Part shown: positions 26,936 through 37,394 of the stretch, in pieces
Position numbering within the stretch: the stretch's first letter is position 1
Layout of the letters: each line of letters opens with the position of its first letter
DNA from: Streptococcus mitis
GTDB taxonomy: Bacteria; Bacillota; Bacilli; Lactobacillales; Streptococcaceae
Direction: 5' to 3'
Assembly: GCF_002005545.1 (NCBI RefSeq)
Contig: NZ_LBMT01000001.1
Span: forward strand, 2,006,301-2,070,300
Length of the DNA stretch: 64,000 bases
Notes under the pieces: model-generated
The model's database searches: none
Told to the model about the DNA's origin: nothing
Seen by the model: only the letters and a program-made list of their open reading frames with translations
Program-made: the position numbers and the translations under genes

Positions 26936-28822
26936 TTAGATTTTCACTTCGATCACAGCATCCCCCTTCGCAACTGAACCTGTTGCGACTGGAGCTACTG
27001 AAGCGTAGTCAGCTGTGTTTGTAACGATAACCATTGTTGTATCATCAAGTCCAGCTGCAGCAATTTTGTTTGAGTCAAATGTTCCAAGAACATCGCCAGC
27101 TTTAACCTTATCACCTTGAGCAACTTTTGCTTCAAAACCTTCACCATTCATAGATACAGTGTCAATACCAACGTGAATCAAAACTTCAGCACCATCAGTT
27201 GTTTTCAAACCAAAAGCGTGTCCTGTTGGAAAGGCAATTGAAACTTCAGCATCAGCTGGTGCATAAACCACACCTTGACTTGGTTTCACAGCGATACCTT
27301 GTCCCATAGCTCCGCTTGAGAAGACTGGGTCATTAACATCAGCAAGAGCAACAACATCACCAACGATAGGAGTTACAAGTGTTTCATTTTGAAGAGCTGC
27401 TGGAATGTTACCAGTTGTTTCTTCTTGGACCAAACGTTCTGTCTCTACTTCAGTAGCAACTTCTTTTTCATCCTCATAACCAAACATGTAAGTAAGAGCA
27501 AAACCAAGTGCAAATGATACAGCTACCATAAGAAGGTATAGTGGAAGTTGTCCATTACCTGCATAAAGCATTGTACCAGGGATGATAGTGATACCACTAC
27601 CAGTACCAGCAAGTCCAAGGATTGAAGCCAATCCACCACCGATTGCACCAGCAATCAATGAAAGGAAGAATGGTTTACGGAAGCGCAAGTTCACCCCGAA
27701 GATAGCAGGCTCTGTAATACCGAGGAAGGCAGAAAGAGCAGCTGGGAAAGCAAGTGTTTTCAGTTTTGGATTTTTAGTTTTAACACCAACCGCAACAGTC
27801 GCAGCACCTTGGGCTGTCATAGCCGCAGTGATAATAGCGTTGAATGGGTTAACATGGTCAGCAGCAAGCAATTGAACTTCAAGCAAGTTGAAGATGTGGT
27901 GAACACCTGATACGACGATAACTTGGTGAACTCCACCAATCAAGAAACCACCAAGACCAAATGGCAAGTTAAGAATAGCTTTTGTTCCAAGAAGGATGTA
28001 GTTTTCAACAACATGGAAGACTGGTCCGATGACAAATAGTCCAAGGATAGACATGACCAAAAGTGTCACGAATGGTGTTACCAAGAGGTCAATCACATCT
28101 GGAACAACCTTGCGGACAGCTTTTTCAAATTTAGCTCCGACAACCCCGATGATGAAGGCTGGAAGAACAGATCCTTGCAAACCAACAACTGGGATAAATC
28201 CGAAGAAGTTCATAGCAGTCACTTCACCACCAGAAGCAACGGCCCAAGCATTTGGAAGTGAACCGGAAACCAGCATCATACCAAGAACGATACCAACAGC
28301 TGGATTTCCACCGAATACACGGAAAGTTGACCACACAACCAAACCTGGCAAGATGATAAAGGCTGTATCTGTCAAGATTTGTGTGTAAGTTGCAAAGTCA
28401 CCTGGAAGCGGCATTTCAAGAGCGTTGAAAAGACCACGCACACCCATGAAGAGACCTGTCGCTACGATAACAGGGATGATTGGAACGAAAACGTCACCGA
28501 AAGTACGGATCGCACGTTGGAACCAATTTCCTTGTTTAGCAGCTTCTGCTTTCATGTCATCTTTAGATGATGTTGGCAAACCAAGCGCAACAACTTCATC
28601 GTACATTTTGTTAACTGTACCTGTACCAAAGATGATTTGGTATTGACCTGAGTTAAAGAAAGCACCTTGAACTTTTTCCAAGTTCTCAATCACTTCTTTA
28701 TTGATTTTTCCTTCATCTTTGACCATGACACGAAGACGAGTTGCACAGTGAGCTACACTGTTAACATTCTCACGTCCGCCCAAGGCATCGATGACTTTTT
28801 TTGCAATTTCCTGATTGTTCAT
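26936..28822 (-). CDS. scrA: Sucrose-specific PTS transporter, EIIBCA
   Basis: 628 residues from the ATG at 28822 behind an AAGGAG site; an upstream in-frame extension is rejected. Domain order is IIB (phosphorylated cysteine in VAHCATRLRVM, about residue 26), IIC (about ten membrane helices, residues 100-450) and IIA (GHAFGLKTTDGAEVLIHVGIDTV, active histidine near 550). It imports sucrose as sucrose-6-phosphate, which the divergent scrB gene product hydrolyses. LacI-type operator sequences lie between the two genes. Confidence 0.95.
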   Translation of the reverse strand: MNNQEIAKKVIDALGGRENVNSVAHCATRLRVMVKDEGKINKEVIENLEKVQGAFFNSGQYQIIFGTGTVNKMYDEVVALGLPTSSKDDMKAEAAKQGNWFQRAIRTFGDVFVPIIPVIVATGLFMGVRGLFNALEMPLPGDFATYTQILTDTAFIILPGLVVWSTFRVFGGNPAVGIVLGMMLVSGSLPNAWAVASGGEVTAMNFFGFIPVVGLQGSVLPAFIIGVVGAKFEKAVRKVVPDVIDLLVTPFVTLLVMSILGLFVIGPVFHVVENYILLGTKAILNLPFGLGGFLIGGVHQVIVVSGVHHIFNLLEVQLLAADHVNPFNAIITAAMTAQGAATVAVGVKTKNPKLKTLAFPAALSAFLGITEPAIFGVNLRFRKPFFLSLIAGAIGGGLASILGLAGTGSGITIIPGTMLYAGNGQLPLYLLMVAVSFALGFALTYMFGYEDEKEVATEVETERLVQEETTGNIPAALQNETLVTPIVGDVVALADVNDPVFSSGAMGQGIAVKPSQGVVYAPADAEVSIAFPTGHAFGLKTTDGAEVLIHVGIDTVSMNGEGFEAKVAQGDKVKAGDVLGTFDSNKIAAAGLDDTTMVIVTNTADYASVAPVATGSVAKGDAVIEVKI

Positions 28823-28857
28823 TTGCAAAAATCTCCTTATAAAAAATTTATTCTTGT

Positions 28858-29158
28858 ATGAAAGCGATTTTACTCGCCCTACGAGTATTATTTTATCATC
28901 TTTCAAAAATATGTCAAGCGTTTTGCAGAAAAAATATTTGTTTCTTAGAGTAAGGTCTTTTTTTGATAGATTTTGAGGGTTTCTTAAGAGATTCTTTAAA
29001 AAAATAGTTTAAAATGTGAGTTAAAAAGGGTTTTGTTTCACTTTCTTTCAATTTTATGTAGATAGATGATTGATTTTCTGGTTTCTTTTTATGATAAACG
29101 TTTGATAGGTTTTTCTCTTTTTTAACATAAATGGCTTGCATTTTTTACCGAAAACGGT
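28858..29158. promoter_or_regulatory. Divergent scrA/scrB control region with LacI-type operators
   Basis: Three AA.CG-centred imperfect palindromes are visible: ATGAAAGCGATTTTAC at 28858..28873 (scrA side), ATGTCAAGCGTTTTGCA at 28911..28927, and ACCGAAAACGGT at 29147..29158, which sits between a TTGCAT -35 and a TACTAT -10 candidate for scrB. A perfect TACTCG/CGAGTA hairpin lies at 28871..28887. The sites suit ScrR, encoded just after scrB, and possibly CcpA. The rest of this gap (28823..29197) is AT-rich and non-coding. Confidence 0.6.
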
Positions 29159-29197
29159 TACTATTAAAAGTGATAAGATTATTGGAGGAATGAATGA

Positions 29198-30652
29198 ATG
29201 GAATGGACAACTGAACGTCGTTACAGACTTTATCAAGATTGGACGCAAGAAGAAATTCAACATATAAAGGAAAATATGGCTCAATCTCCATGGCATACTC
29301 ATTACCATGTTGAGCCAAAAACAGGACTTCTAAACGACCCAAATGGCTTTTCTTACTTTGATGGCAAGTGGATTGTTTTTTATCAGAACTTTCCTTTCGG
29401 TGCAGCCCACGGTTTAAAATCTTGGGTACAATTGGAAAGTGATGACTTGGTTCACTTTAGAGAAACTGGAGTCAAAGTTTTGCCTGACACTCCATTAGAT
29501 AGCCACGGTGCCTACTCTGGTTCTGCCATGCAGTTTGGTGATAACTTGTTCTTATTTTATACAGGAAATGTCCGTGATGAAAACTGGATCCGTCACCCTT
29601 ACCAGATTGGAGCTTTGATGGACAAGGATGGTAAGATTACGAAGATTGACAAGATCTTGATTGACCAGCCTGCTGACTCAACTGACCACTTCCGTGACCC
29701 ACAAATTTTTAACTTCAAGGGTCAATATTATGCCATCGTCGGTGGACAGGACTTGGAGAAAAAAGGCTTCGTCCGTCTCTACAAAGCTATTGACAACGAC
29801 TACACAAACTGGCAAGCTGTTGGCGACCTTGACTTTGCTAACGACCGTACTGCCTACATGATGGAATGTCCAAATCTGGTTTTTGTAGGGGAACAACCTG
29901 TCCTTCTCTACTGCCCACAAGGATTGGATAAAAACGTTCTAGACTACGATAATATCTTTCCAAATATGTATAAGATTGGGGCTTCCTTTGACCCTGAAAA
30001 TGCCAAAATGGTAAATGTATCTCAACTTCAAAACATGGACTATGGTTTCGAAGCCTATGCAACTCAAGCCTTCAACGCTCCTGATGGACGTGCTCTAGCT
30101 GTTAGCTGGCTTGGCTTGCCTGATGTTTCATATCCATCTGACCGTTTTGACCACCAAGGAACCTTCTCTTTAGTCAAGGAACTCACTATCAAAGACGGCA
30201 AACTCTACCAATACCCAGTCGCAGCTATCAAGGACCTTCGTGCTTCTGAAGAACCTTTCTCAAACCGTGCCCAAACCAAGAACACTTACGAACTTGAACT
30301 CAACTTGGAAGCTAATAGCCAGAGCGAGATTGTCTTACTTGCTAATCAAGAAGGCAAGGGACTTTCCATCAACTTTGACCTTGTAAATGGTCAAGTGACA
30401 GTAGATCGTAGCCAGGCTGGTGAACAGTATGCCCAAGAATTTGGAACTACACGTTCTTGCCCAATCGATAACCAGGCTACTACTGCTACAATCTTCATCG
30501 ATAACTCTGTCTTTGAAATTTTCATCAATAAAGGAGAAAAAGTATTTTCTGGTCGTGTCTTCCCACATGAGGACCAAAATGGAATCCTAATTAAATCTGG
30601 AAACCCAACTGGAACTTACTATGAATTAGATTATGGTCGCAAAACTAACTGA
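29198..30652 (+). CDS. scrB: Sucrose-6-phosphate hydrolase (GH32)
   Basis: 484 residues. The GH32 nucleophile motif is HVEPKTGLLNDPNGFSYFDG (about 33-52), the RDP triad is HFRDPQIFN near 164-172 and the acid/base MECPNLV lies near 225. A C-terminal beta-sandwich follows (after about 340). It splits sucrose-6-phosphate to glucose-6-phosphate and fructose. Translation starts behind GGAGG. The end overlaps scrR by 20 bases, coupling enzyme and regulator. Confidence 0.95.
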   Translation: MEWTTERRYRLYQDWTQEEIQHIKENMAQSPWHTHYHVEPKTGLLNDPNGFSYFDGKWIVFYQNFPFGAAHGLKSWVQLESDDLVHFRETGVKVLPDTPLDSHGAYSGSAMQFGDNLFLFYTGNVRDENWIRHPYQIGALMDKDGKITKIDKILIDQPADSTDHFRDPQIFNFKGQYYAIVGGQDLEKKGFVRLYKAIDNDYTNWQAVGDLDFANDRTAYMMECPNLVFVGEQPVLLYCPQGLDKNVLDYDNIFPNMYKIGASFDPENAKMVNVSQLQNMDYGFEAYATQAFNAPDGRALAVSWLGLPDVSYPSDRFDHQGTFSLVKELTIKDGKLYQYPVAAIKDLRASEEPFSNRAQTKNTYELELNLEANSQSEIVLLANQEGKGLSINFDLVNGQVTVDRSQAGEQYAQEFGTTRSCPIDNQATTATIFIDNSVFEIFINKGEKVFSGRVFPHEDQNGILIKSGNPTGTYYELDYGRKTN

Positions 30653-31598
30653 TGTCGCCAAACTTGCAGGCGTCAGTCCTACTACCGTTTCTCGGGTTAT
30701 CAATAAAAAAGGGTATCTCTCTGAAAAAACCATTCAAAAGGTAAATGAAGCCATGCGAGAATTGGGATATAAACCCAACAACCTAGCTCGTAGTCTGCAA
30801 GGAAAATCAGCTAAGTTAATCGGCTTGATTTTCCCCAATATTTCTAACGTTTTCTATGCAGAATTGATTGATAAGCTGGAACACCAACTCTTCAAAAATG
30901 GTTATAAGACCATCATCTGCAACAGTGAGCACGATTCTGAAAAGGAACGCGAATACATCGAAATGTTGGAAGCCAATCAGGTGGACGGCATCATTTCGGG
31001 TAGTCACAACTTGGGAATCGAAGACTACAATCGCGTGACGGCACCAATTATTTCCTTTGACCGCAACCTATCGCCAGACATTCCAGTCGTTTCCTCTGAC
31101 AACTATGCTGGTGGGGTTCTTGCTGCCCAGACTTTGGTTAAGACAGGTGCCCAGTCTATCATCATGATTACAGGGAATGACAATTCCAATTCGCCAACTG
31201 GGCTACGCCACGCTGGCTTTGCCTCTGTTCTCCCGAAAGCACCTATTATCAATGTTTCCAGTGACTTTTCTCCTGTCAGAAAAGAAATGGAAATCAAGAA
31301 TATCTTAACTCGACAAAAACCAGACGCCATCTTTGCTTCAGATGACTTAACCGCTATTCTGGTCATTAAAATCGCCCAGGAACTGGGCATTTCTGTCCCT
31401 GAAGAGCTCAAAGTCATCGGTTACGATGGTACCTACTTTATCGAGAATTACTACCCTCAACTGGCTACTATCAAGCAACCCTTGGAAGAAATTGCCTGCC
31501 TCACTGTTGATCTTCTCTTGCAAAAGATTGAAGGCAAGGAAGTTGCGACAACTGGTTACTTTTTACCAGTTACACTATTACCAGGAAAAAGTATTTAA
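30633..31598 (+). CDS. scrR: Sucrose operon repressor, LacI family
   Basis: 321 residues. The N-terminal helix-turn-helix and hinge read TDVAKLAGVSPTTVSRVINKKGYLSEKT, then KPNNLARSLQGKSAKLIGLIFPN opens a periplasmic-binding-like effector domain (PDAIFASDDLTAILV near 233). It should repress scrA and scrB until sucrose or a phosphorylated sugar is present. It overlaps scrB and therefore controls its own expression. Confidence 0.94.
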   Translation: MVAKLTDVAKLAGVSPTTVSRVINKKGYLSEKTIQKVNEAMRELGYKPNNLARSLQGKSAKLIGLIFPNISNVFYAELIDKLEHQLFKNGYKTIICNSEHDSEKEREYIEMLEANQVDGIISGSHNLGIEDYNRVTAPIISFDRNLSPDIPVVSSDNYAGGVLAAQTLVKTGAQSIIMITGNDNSNSPTGLRHAGFASVLPKAPIINVSSDFSPVRKEMEIKNILTRQKPDAIFASDDLTAILVIKIAQELGISVPEELKVIGYDGTYFIENYYPQLATIKQPLEEIACLTVDLLLQKIEGKEVATTGYFLPVTLLPGKSI

Positions 31599-31604
31599 GC
31601 ACAA

Positions 31605-31637
31605 GAAAACTCAGACTGGCTTCGTCTGAGTTTTTTA
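31605..31637. terminator. Terminator shared by scrR and mvaA
   Basis: A 9-bp stem AACTCAGAC / GTCTGAGTT is flanked by AAAA on the left and TTTTTT on the right. Genes converge here from both strands. Confidence 0.88.
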
Positions 31638-32909
31638 TGATCTTAAATTTTCTAGGTAGCGCTGGGCTGTCTCTAGGTTAAAGGTTTTATCTGCGATAAG
31701 CTGCTCGACTAGGGGAGCTACCTCGGATTCACTAGCACCTGCGAGAAGTGCCAAGGATTTGGCCTGCAATTTCATGTGGCCTTGCTGAATGCCTGTGCTG
31801 ACCAATGCTTTGAGGGCCGCAAAGTTTTGGGCAAGACCAATAGACACGATAATCTGGGATAATTCTTTGGCAGAAGGATTTCCCAATAGTTCATGACTAA
31901 GAGCTACACGAGGGTTGAGACCGATAGAGCCACCCTTGGTTGCCACAGGCATGGGCAGAGTCATCTCACCGACCAATTCTTCTCTTTCAAGGTCCAGCGT
32001 CCATCGGCTAAGACCTTGATAGCGTCCATCTCGACTGGCAAAGGCATGAGCCCCTGCTTCGATGGCACGCCAGTCATTACCAGTGGCAATCAAAATGGCA
32101 TCAATACCGTTAAAAATTCCTTTATTGTGGGTAGTGGCTCGATAAGGATCAGCCTGCGCAAATTGGCTAGCCAAAGCTATTTTCTCCGCAATCTCTCGTC
32201 CTTGATCCTTTTGGCGGCTCAAGTAGCGAAAGGCGATACGACAACTTGCAGTCACCAGAGAATCGGTCGCGTAGTTTGATAGGATCCCCATGAGACTCTG
32301 TCCCTGACTGAGTTCTTCTAAGACTGGTTTCAAGGCTTCCAGCATGGTGTTGAGCATATTAGCACCCATAGCTTCTTGGGTATCGACATGGAGATAAACA
32401 ACGAGAAAGTCTGTTTCACCTTTGATCTGCTCTACATGCAAATCACGCGCCCCGCCCCCGCGTTTAACGATGGAAGGATAAGCTTGATTGGCAAGCTCCA
32501 AGAGTTCTGCTTTCTTGCTGGCAATCTTCTCTTGCGCTTGTTCAGGATTAACAACTTGATAAAGGGCTACCTGACCAATCATCTGGCGTTGATGGACTTG
32601 TGCAGTAAAGCCACCTGCTCGCTTGATGATTTTACTGGCATAGCTGGCCGCAGCAACCACTGAGGGTTCTTCTGTCACATAGGGAACTGTGTATTCCTGA
32701 CCGTTAACGAGAACCTCTGGGACCAGCGAATAAGGCAGAGAAAAAGTTCCCACTACATTCTCACTCAGCTGGTCTGCCACAGTCACACTCATCTGTTCAT
32801 CCTGCTCCAAACTCTCTTGTCTCTCAGGACTAAGGAGCGCCTGAGCTTTTAACAGCTCGAGGCGCTCTTGGTATGATTTTTTAGAAAATCCATTCCAACT
32901 TATCTTCAT
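31635..32909 (-). CDS. mvaA: Hydroxymethylglutaryl-CoA reductase (class II, degradative-type fold, mevalonate synthesis)
   Basis: 424 residues. Class II HMG-CoA reductase markers include ENVVGTFSLPYSLVPEVLVNG (about 50-70), EAMGANMLNTMLE near 178-190, and a GHMKLQAKSLALLAGA region near the end with the catalytic histidine. It reduces HMG-CoA to mevalonate for isoprenoid synthesis. The start codon overlaps the mvaS stop by one base (TAATG), so the pair is translationally coupled. Confidence 0.95.
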   Translation of the reverse strand: MKISWNGFSKKSYQERLELLKAQALLSPERQESLEQDEQMSVTVADQLSENVVGTFSLPYSLVPEVLVNGQEYTVPYVTEEPSVVAAASYASKIIKRAGGFTAQVHQRQMIGQVALYQVVNPEQAQEKIASKKAELLELANQAYPSIVKRGGGARDLHVEQIKGETDFLVVYLHVDTQEAMGANMLNTMLEALKPVLEELSQGQSLMGILSNYATDSLVTASCRIAFRYLSRQKDQGREIAEKIALASQFAQADPYRATTHNKGIFNGIDAILIATGNDWRAIEAGAHAFASRDGRYQGLSRWTLDLEREELVGEMTLPMPVATKGGSIGLNPRVALSHELLGNPSAKELSQIIVSIGLAQNFAALKALVSTGIQQGHMKLQAKSLALLAGASESEVAPLVEQLIADKTFNLETAQRYLENLRS

Positions 32910-34081
32910 TATTTTTCAACCTTGCTATAACGGCGTTGGTGGTCCACAATTTCAACCAAGGCAAAATCTTGATTTTCATAGCCAGCAAACTGGGCAGAGT
33001 TTGTTTCATCTAAGTCTACTTCCTCAAAGAAGACTTTTTCATAGTCTGCAACGGATAGGGCAGTTCGTTGGTTGAGTTTGTTCAAGCGGTCTTTATCTAG
33101 ATATGCTTCATATCCTTCAACCAATTCACCACTGAAGAACTCAGCCACAGCCCCGCTTCCGTAACTATAAAGGGCGATTTTATCCCCAGCCTTCAAGCTA
33201 TCTGTATTTTCCAAGAGAGATAGGAGTCCAAGGAAGAGAGAACCTGTATAGATATTCCCCACTTTTTGACTGTAGAGAATAGACTGGTCAAAATGCTTTT
33301 GCAAGAGGTCTTTTTTCTCTTGAGGCAGGCTCTTATCCATGATTTTTTTCAAGCCTTTTAGCGCTAATTTAGGATAAGGCAAGTGGAAGCAAACAGCTGC
33401 AAAATCATCCAAAGTAAGCTGGTAGCGTTTTTGATATTCAAGCCAAGTCGTTTTCAAACTATCCAAGTATTGTTGGGTAGAATAGACACCATTTACATAA
33501 GGCGTTGTAGAGTAATTTGGACGCCAGAAATCCATGATATCACGGGTCTGAGCCACATTATCATTATTAAAGGCCATAATGCGTGGATTTTGTGTAATCA
33601 ACATGGCCACACTTCCAGCACCCTGAGTGGGTTCTCCTGGAGTTTCAATACCGTATTTGGCAATATCACTGGCAATGACCAAGACCTTGGACTCTGGAGA
33701 ATTTTCCACATGCAATTTGGCATAATGGAGGGCAGCTGTCGCCCCATAGCAGGCTTCTTTAATCTCGAAACTACGAGCAAAAGGCTGGATGCCCAGCAAA
33801 CCATGCACAAAGACGGCCGCAGCTTTGCTTTGGTCAATTCCTGACTCAGTAGCTACAATGACCATGTCAATTTCTGCTCTTTCTTGCTCAGTTAAAATAG
33901 AGTCACTAGCACTGGTCGCCAAGGTCACGATATCCTCAGTTAGGGGCGCAATACTCAATTCCTCGAGTAAGAGTCCTTTACTTAATTTTTCAGGGTCAAT
34001 TCCCCTCGCTTCTGCTAAGTCTTGTAATTTCAAGACATATTGACTGGTCGCAAAACCAATCTTATCAATACCGATTGTCAT
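32909..34081 (-). CDS. mvaS: Hydroxymethylglutaryl-CoA synthase
   Basis: 390 residues from the ATG at 34081 behind AGAGG; a frame extending to 34105 has no better support. It begins MTIGIDKIGFATSQYVLKL. The catalytic cysteine is in FEIKEACYGATAALHYAK (about 102-119). It condenses acetyl-CoA with acetoacetyl-CoA, the step before MvaA. Mitis-group streptococci use the mevalonate route, which fits. Confidence 0.95.
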   Translation of the reverse strand: MTIGIDKIGFATSQYVLKLQDLAEARGIDPEKLSKGLLLEELSIAPLTEDIVTLATSASDSILTEQERAEIDMVIVATESGIDQSKAAAVFVHGLLGIQPFARSFEIKEACYGATAALHYAKLHVENSPESKVLVIASDIAKYGIETPGEPTQGAGSVAMLITQNPRIMAFNNDNVAQTRDIMDFWRPNYSTTPYVNGVYSTQQYLDSLKTTWLEYQKRYQLTLDDFAAVCFHLPYPKLALKGLKKIMDKSLPQEKKDLLQKHFDQSILYSQKVGNIYTGSLFLGLLSLLENTDSLKAGDKIALYSYGSGAVAEFFSGELVEGYEAYLDKDRLNKLNQRTALSVADYEKVFFEEVDLDETNSAQFAGYENQDFALVEIVDHQRRYSKVEK

Positions 34082-34156
34082 ATTTACCTCTGTTTTATCA
34101 TTCATTGTAAAAAATCGTTCTATACTATTTTATCACAAATGGCAGTAAAAGAGAGA

Positions 34157-34190
34157 AAAAAGACTTGATTCACCAAATCAAGTCGCTTAT
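34157..34190 (-). terminator. Terminator of the ThrE-type exporter pair
   Basis: The stem GACTTGATT / AATCAAGTC with a 4-6-base loop is followed by TTTTTT on the minus strand, just past the stop at 34195. Confidence 0.82.
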
Positions 34191-34194
34191 TATT

Positions 34195-34644
34195 CTAACC
34201 ATTATGCTGCTTTCTTAAATAGGAATACAGTCTAAGAATCACTGTTCCGCTAGCCATTCCAATGGAAATCACCAAAGCCAACATAACAACCAAGGTTGCA
34301 CTAGCAATGGCATGACTGTAATCTCCCGTCACAAAAAAGGCAGTTGTCCGATAGGAGAGATAACCCGGAACCAGAGGTGCCAAGATGGCCAAGATAAAGA
34401 CCACAGCAGGTGTCTTATAAAGAATACTTAAAATCTGGCTGACACAAGAACCGATAATGGCTGCAATAAAAGTAGCCACAATAACATTGGTCGGTTCTTT
34501 GAGCAAAAGATAGATTAGCCAGACAGCCATGCCCAAAATCCCTCCAGGTAAGAGCATGGACCGCTGAACATTGAGTACGATTAGAAAGGTAATAATGGCA
34601 AGAAGACTTGCTACTGCTTGTAATAAAAAGGTTGTTAGTGTCAT
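34195..34644 (-). CDS. ThrE-type threonine/serine exporter, small (DUF3815) half
   Basis: 149 residues with about four hydrophobic segments, including VIVATFIAAIIGSCVSQIL (about 54-72) and FILAILAPLVPGYLSYR (82-98), matching the second half of ThrE-family exporters. It follows the larger half with a 1-base gap and ends at a terminator. The family exports threonine and serine in corynebacteria; the substrate in streptococci has not been shown as far as I know. Confidence 0.85.
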   Translation of the reverse strand: MTLTTFLLQAVASLLAIITFLIVLNVQRSMLLPGGILGMAVWLIYLLLKEPTNVIVATFIAAIIGSCVSQILSILYKTPAVVFILAILAPLVPGYLSYRTTAFFVTGDYSHAIASATLVVMLALVISIGMASGTVILRLYSYLRKQHNG

Positions 34645-34645
34645 A

Positions 34646-35404
34646 TTAGTTCATCAATACCAAGGCGACAGAAGTTCCTGCCCCTAAAGCAAGGGTAATG
34701 AGCAGGGATTCAAACATCTTGCTCATACCAGAGTTTATGTGGTTAGTCATAATATCACGAACCGCATTGGTCAAGGCAATTCCTGGTACAAAAGGCATGA
34801 CCGCACCAGCTATAATCAAATCTGCCGTTGAGGGAAAGCCTGTGTAGCGCGCCCAAAACTGAGCTATCATCCCAAAGACAAAGGCTCCAGCAAATGCTGT
34901 TACAAAAGGAATTCGGATAAACTTTTCCACATAGAGGGAAAAGGCAAAACCAAATAAGGTCGCCACTCCTGCCCCAAGTGCGTCGTAGATGTTTCCACTA
35001 AACATAACTGAAAAGAAAGGGGCACTAAAGGTCGCAGCCAAAGTTACCTGCAACTTAGTATAGGGAAGGGGTTGAGTTTGTAAAGTCGTCAATTGCTTGA
35101 AGGCTGTCTCTAAATCAATCCGCCCCCCAACCAGCTGACGAGAAATCTGGTTCACATCGCAGACTTTTTCGATGTTATAAGAAGATGAGGTCACGCGCTT
35201 CATACGCGAAATATTGGTATTTTCAATGGAGAAAAAGATGGCAGCAGGCATGGCAAGAACATTACAATCCACAATCCCCTGCGAATGCGCAATCCGAATC
35301 ATGGTATCTTCTACGCGATGAATCTCTGAACCACTTTTGAGGAGAATGGTTCCAGCTAACATAATCACATCAATAACGGCATTTAATTCTCTTGATTCTT
35401 CCAT
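34646..35404 (-). CDS. ThrE-type threonine/serine exporter, large (DUF1212) half
   Basis: 252 residues. The cytoplasmic N-terminus has the conserved KSGSEIHRVEDTMIRIAHSQG (about 23-43); four to five membrane segments follow, with GAVMPFVPGIALTNAVRD near 198-215. In this split form the N-terminal amphipathic part and the first helices are on this chain. It is co-encoded with the small half immediately downstream. Confidence 0.88.
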   Translation of the reverse strand: MEESRELNAVIDVIMLAGTILLKSGSEIHRVEDTMIRIAHSQGIVDCNVLAMPAAIFFSIENTNISRMKRVTSSSYNIEKVCDVNQISRQLVGGRIDLETAFKQLTTLQTQPLPYTKLQVTLAATFSAPFFSVMFSGNIYDALGAGVATLFGFAFSLYVEKFIRIPFVTAFAGAFVFGMIAQFWARYTGFPSTADLIIAGAVMPFVPGIALTNAVRDIMTNHINSGMSKMFESLLITLALGAGTSVALVLMN

Positions 35405-35492
35405 ACTTTCCTCCTTTTATCAACTCCTTCTATTCTATCACAAATCTGGAGTCAAAAAAAATCTTTGCCATGAAATCATGACAAAGATTCGT

Positions 35493-37394
35493 TTAATCAC
35501 GAGAATTTTCGTGGTTCCCTTCACTACTTGATTGAGTAGTAGCAGGTGCATTCCCTCGTTGATTTCCTTGTTGGTTCCCCTGACTTGGTGTCGTAGTAGA
35601 ACCTTGGTTTCCACGTTGGGCTGGTGCTGATGATGACGTTGACGGTGGTGTTTTTGGTTTGTAGATTGAAATCTTGACACGAGTCTTAGTCAAATCAACC
35701 TTTTCGCCTGCTTTTGGACTTTGCTCTACAACAGTCCCCTCAGCAGTTCCATCAGGAGCTGTCGACACTTCTACAACTTCAATATTGGCTTCTTTAATAC
35801 CGACAATTTGAACGAGATTATTTTTAGTAAATTCAAGACTAGATCCTATATAACTTGGCATAGCAACGCTGGTTACTTTCTTAGCAACGGTTAAGGTAAT
35901 CGTTGAGGCCTTGCTCAAATCATAGGTTGTTCCGGCAGCTGGACTCTGTCTGAGAACAGTTCCTGCTTCGCTCTCACTTGATTCTTCTTCCTCAATTTTG
36001 ATGAGATTTTCAGGAACCTTCTTCTGCTTGAGTTCTGCTATAACATCTGTCGATTTACGGCCGATATAGTTACTCAATTGGAAAGATTGCTTGCCTGATG
36101 AGACAACCAAATTGATTTTCGAACCTTCTTTTCGAGTCTTTCCAGCTTCAGGATCTGTACGGATAATCCGCCCTTCTTCCACCTTTTCACTAGCCTCTGA
36201 TTTCTCCTCGCCAATCTCAAAATTGGCTTTCTTGAGCGTTTCCTTGGCCTCCGCAACTGTCTGACCTGCCACATCTGGGATGGCAATGGTTGCAGGAGTT
36301 CTGGATAAGATCCAAATCAGAGAAGCTGCCACCAATACAATGCTGGCCAACAAAATCATATAACGAACTCTAAATTTCCGTTTCTTAACAGGCTTGCTTG
36401 CGTAATTATCTTCTGAAACCTGCTGACTCGGTTTCGCAGTCTGTGGCTTCGAACTTTGTGTTTGCACCTTAGGAATCGAAGTCAAGGTACTCTGGGATAC
36501 CTTTGGTAGTGTCTTGGTGTCCGCCTTAGTAGTATCATTAAATACCAGTTTAGGCTCATTGCGACGATTGTAAGACAAGCTACTAGACAAGTCCACGTAC
36601 ATCTCTGCAACTGACTGATAACGATCTGTCAATTTCTTGGCAGTTGCCTTGATAACAACATTCTCCAAAGCCTGAGGCACAGATGGATTTTCATCAATAA
36701 CTGACGGCAGTGGTTTCTGGAAATGCTGAAGGGCGATGGTCACCGCACTATCCCCGTCATAAGGGATATGGCCTGTCAACATCTCATAGAAAATAATCCC
36801 CATGGCATAGATATCACTCTGCACAGTCGCCTTCGAACCACGCGCCTGCTCTGGTGACAAGTAATGAACTGAGCCCAGCATAGAGTTAGTCTGAGTCAGA
36901 CTTGTCTCAGCAAAGGCTACCGCAATCCCAAAGTCTGTGACCTTGGCAGTCCCATCTGGTGTCAAGAGGATATTTTGAGGTTTCAAGTCCCTGTGAACAA
37001 TTCCTCGAGTATGGGCCAAACGCATAGCCAAGAGAATTTGTCCCATAATACGGACTGCTTCTTCATTAGAAAGAGGGTAGTGTTCCTTGATATAGCGTTT
37101 AAGGTCTAGTCCAGCAACATACTCCATTGCAAGATACTGTTGACCGTCTTCCTCACCAATATCTGTTATCCGAACGATATGAGGATGGTCTAGATCTGCC
37201 ATAGCTCTCGCTTCACGCTGAAAACGAGCTACAGCTATCGGGTCCGTCTGGTAGTTGGTCCTCAGGACCTTCACTGCCACTTCTTCTCCGTCTAGAATTA
37301 AATCCTTGGCCAAATAGACATCTGCCATGCCTCCTCGGCCAATCTGTTTCACAATCCGATAGCGTCCGGCAAAAATCTTGCCGATTTGGATCAT
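35493..37394 (-). CDS. stkP: Eukaryotic-type Ser/Thr kinase with PASTA domains
   Basis: 633 residues. The kinase domain (about 1-270) has the [14 protein letters not shown] loop, [11 protein letters not shown] and VTDFGIAVA. One membrane helix (about 343-363, [20 protein letters not shown]) precedes three PASTA repeats (about 369-435, 436-505, 506-580). A serine/glutamine/asparagine-rich tail of about 55 residues replaces a fourth PASTA. Pneumococcal StkP, from memory, has four PASTA domains and 659 residues. The kinase senses cell-wall material and controls septation. It overlaps phpP by 4 bases. Confidence 0.95.
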   Translation of the reverse strand: MIQIGKIFAGRYRIVKQIGRGGMADVYLAKDLILDGEEVAVKVLRTNYQTDPIAVARFQREARAMADLDHPHIVRITDIGEEDGQQYLAMEYVAGLDLKRYIKEHYPLSNEEAVRIMGQILLAMRLAHTRGIVHRDLKPQNILLTPDGTAKVTDFGIAVAFAETSLTQTNSMLGSVHYLSPEQARGSKATVQSDIYAMGIIFYEMLTGHIPYDGDSAVTIALQHFQKPLPSVIDENPSVPQALENVVIKATAKKLTDRYQSVAEMYVDLSSSLSYNRRNEPKLVFNDTTKADTKTLPKVSQSTLTSIPKVQTQSSKPQTAKPSQQVSEDNYASKPVKKRKFRVRYMILLASIVLVAASLIWILSRTPATIAIPDVAGQTVAEAKETLKKANFEIGEEKSEASEKVEEGRIIRTDPEAGKTRKEGSKINLVVSSGKQSFQLSNYIGRKSTDVIAELKQKKVPENLIKIEEEESSESEAGTVLRQSPAAGTTYDLSKASTITLTVAKKVTSVAMPSYIGSSLEFTKNNLVQIVGIKEANIEVVEVSTAPDGTAEGTVVEQSPKAGEKVDLTKTRVKISIYKPKTPPSTSSSAPAQRGNQGSTTTPSQGNQQGNQRGNAPATTQSSSEGNHENSRD

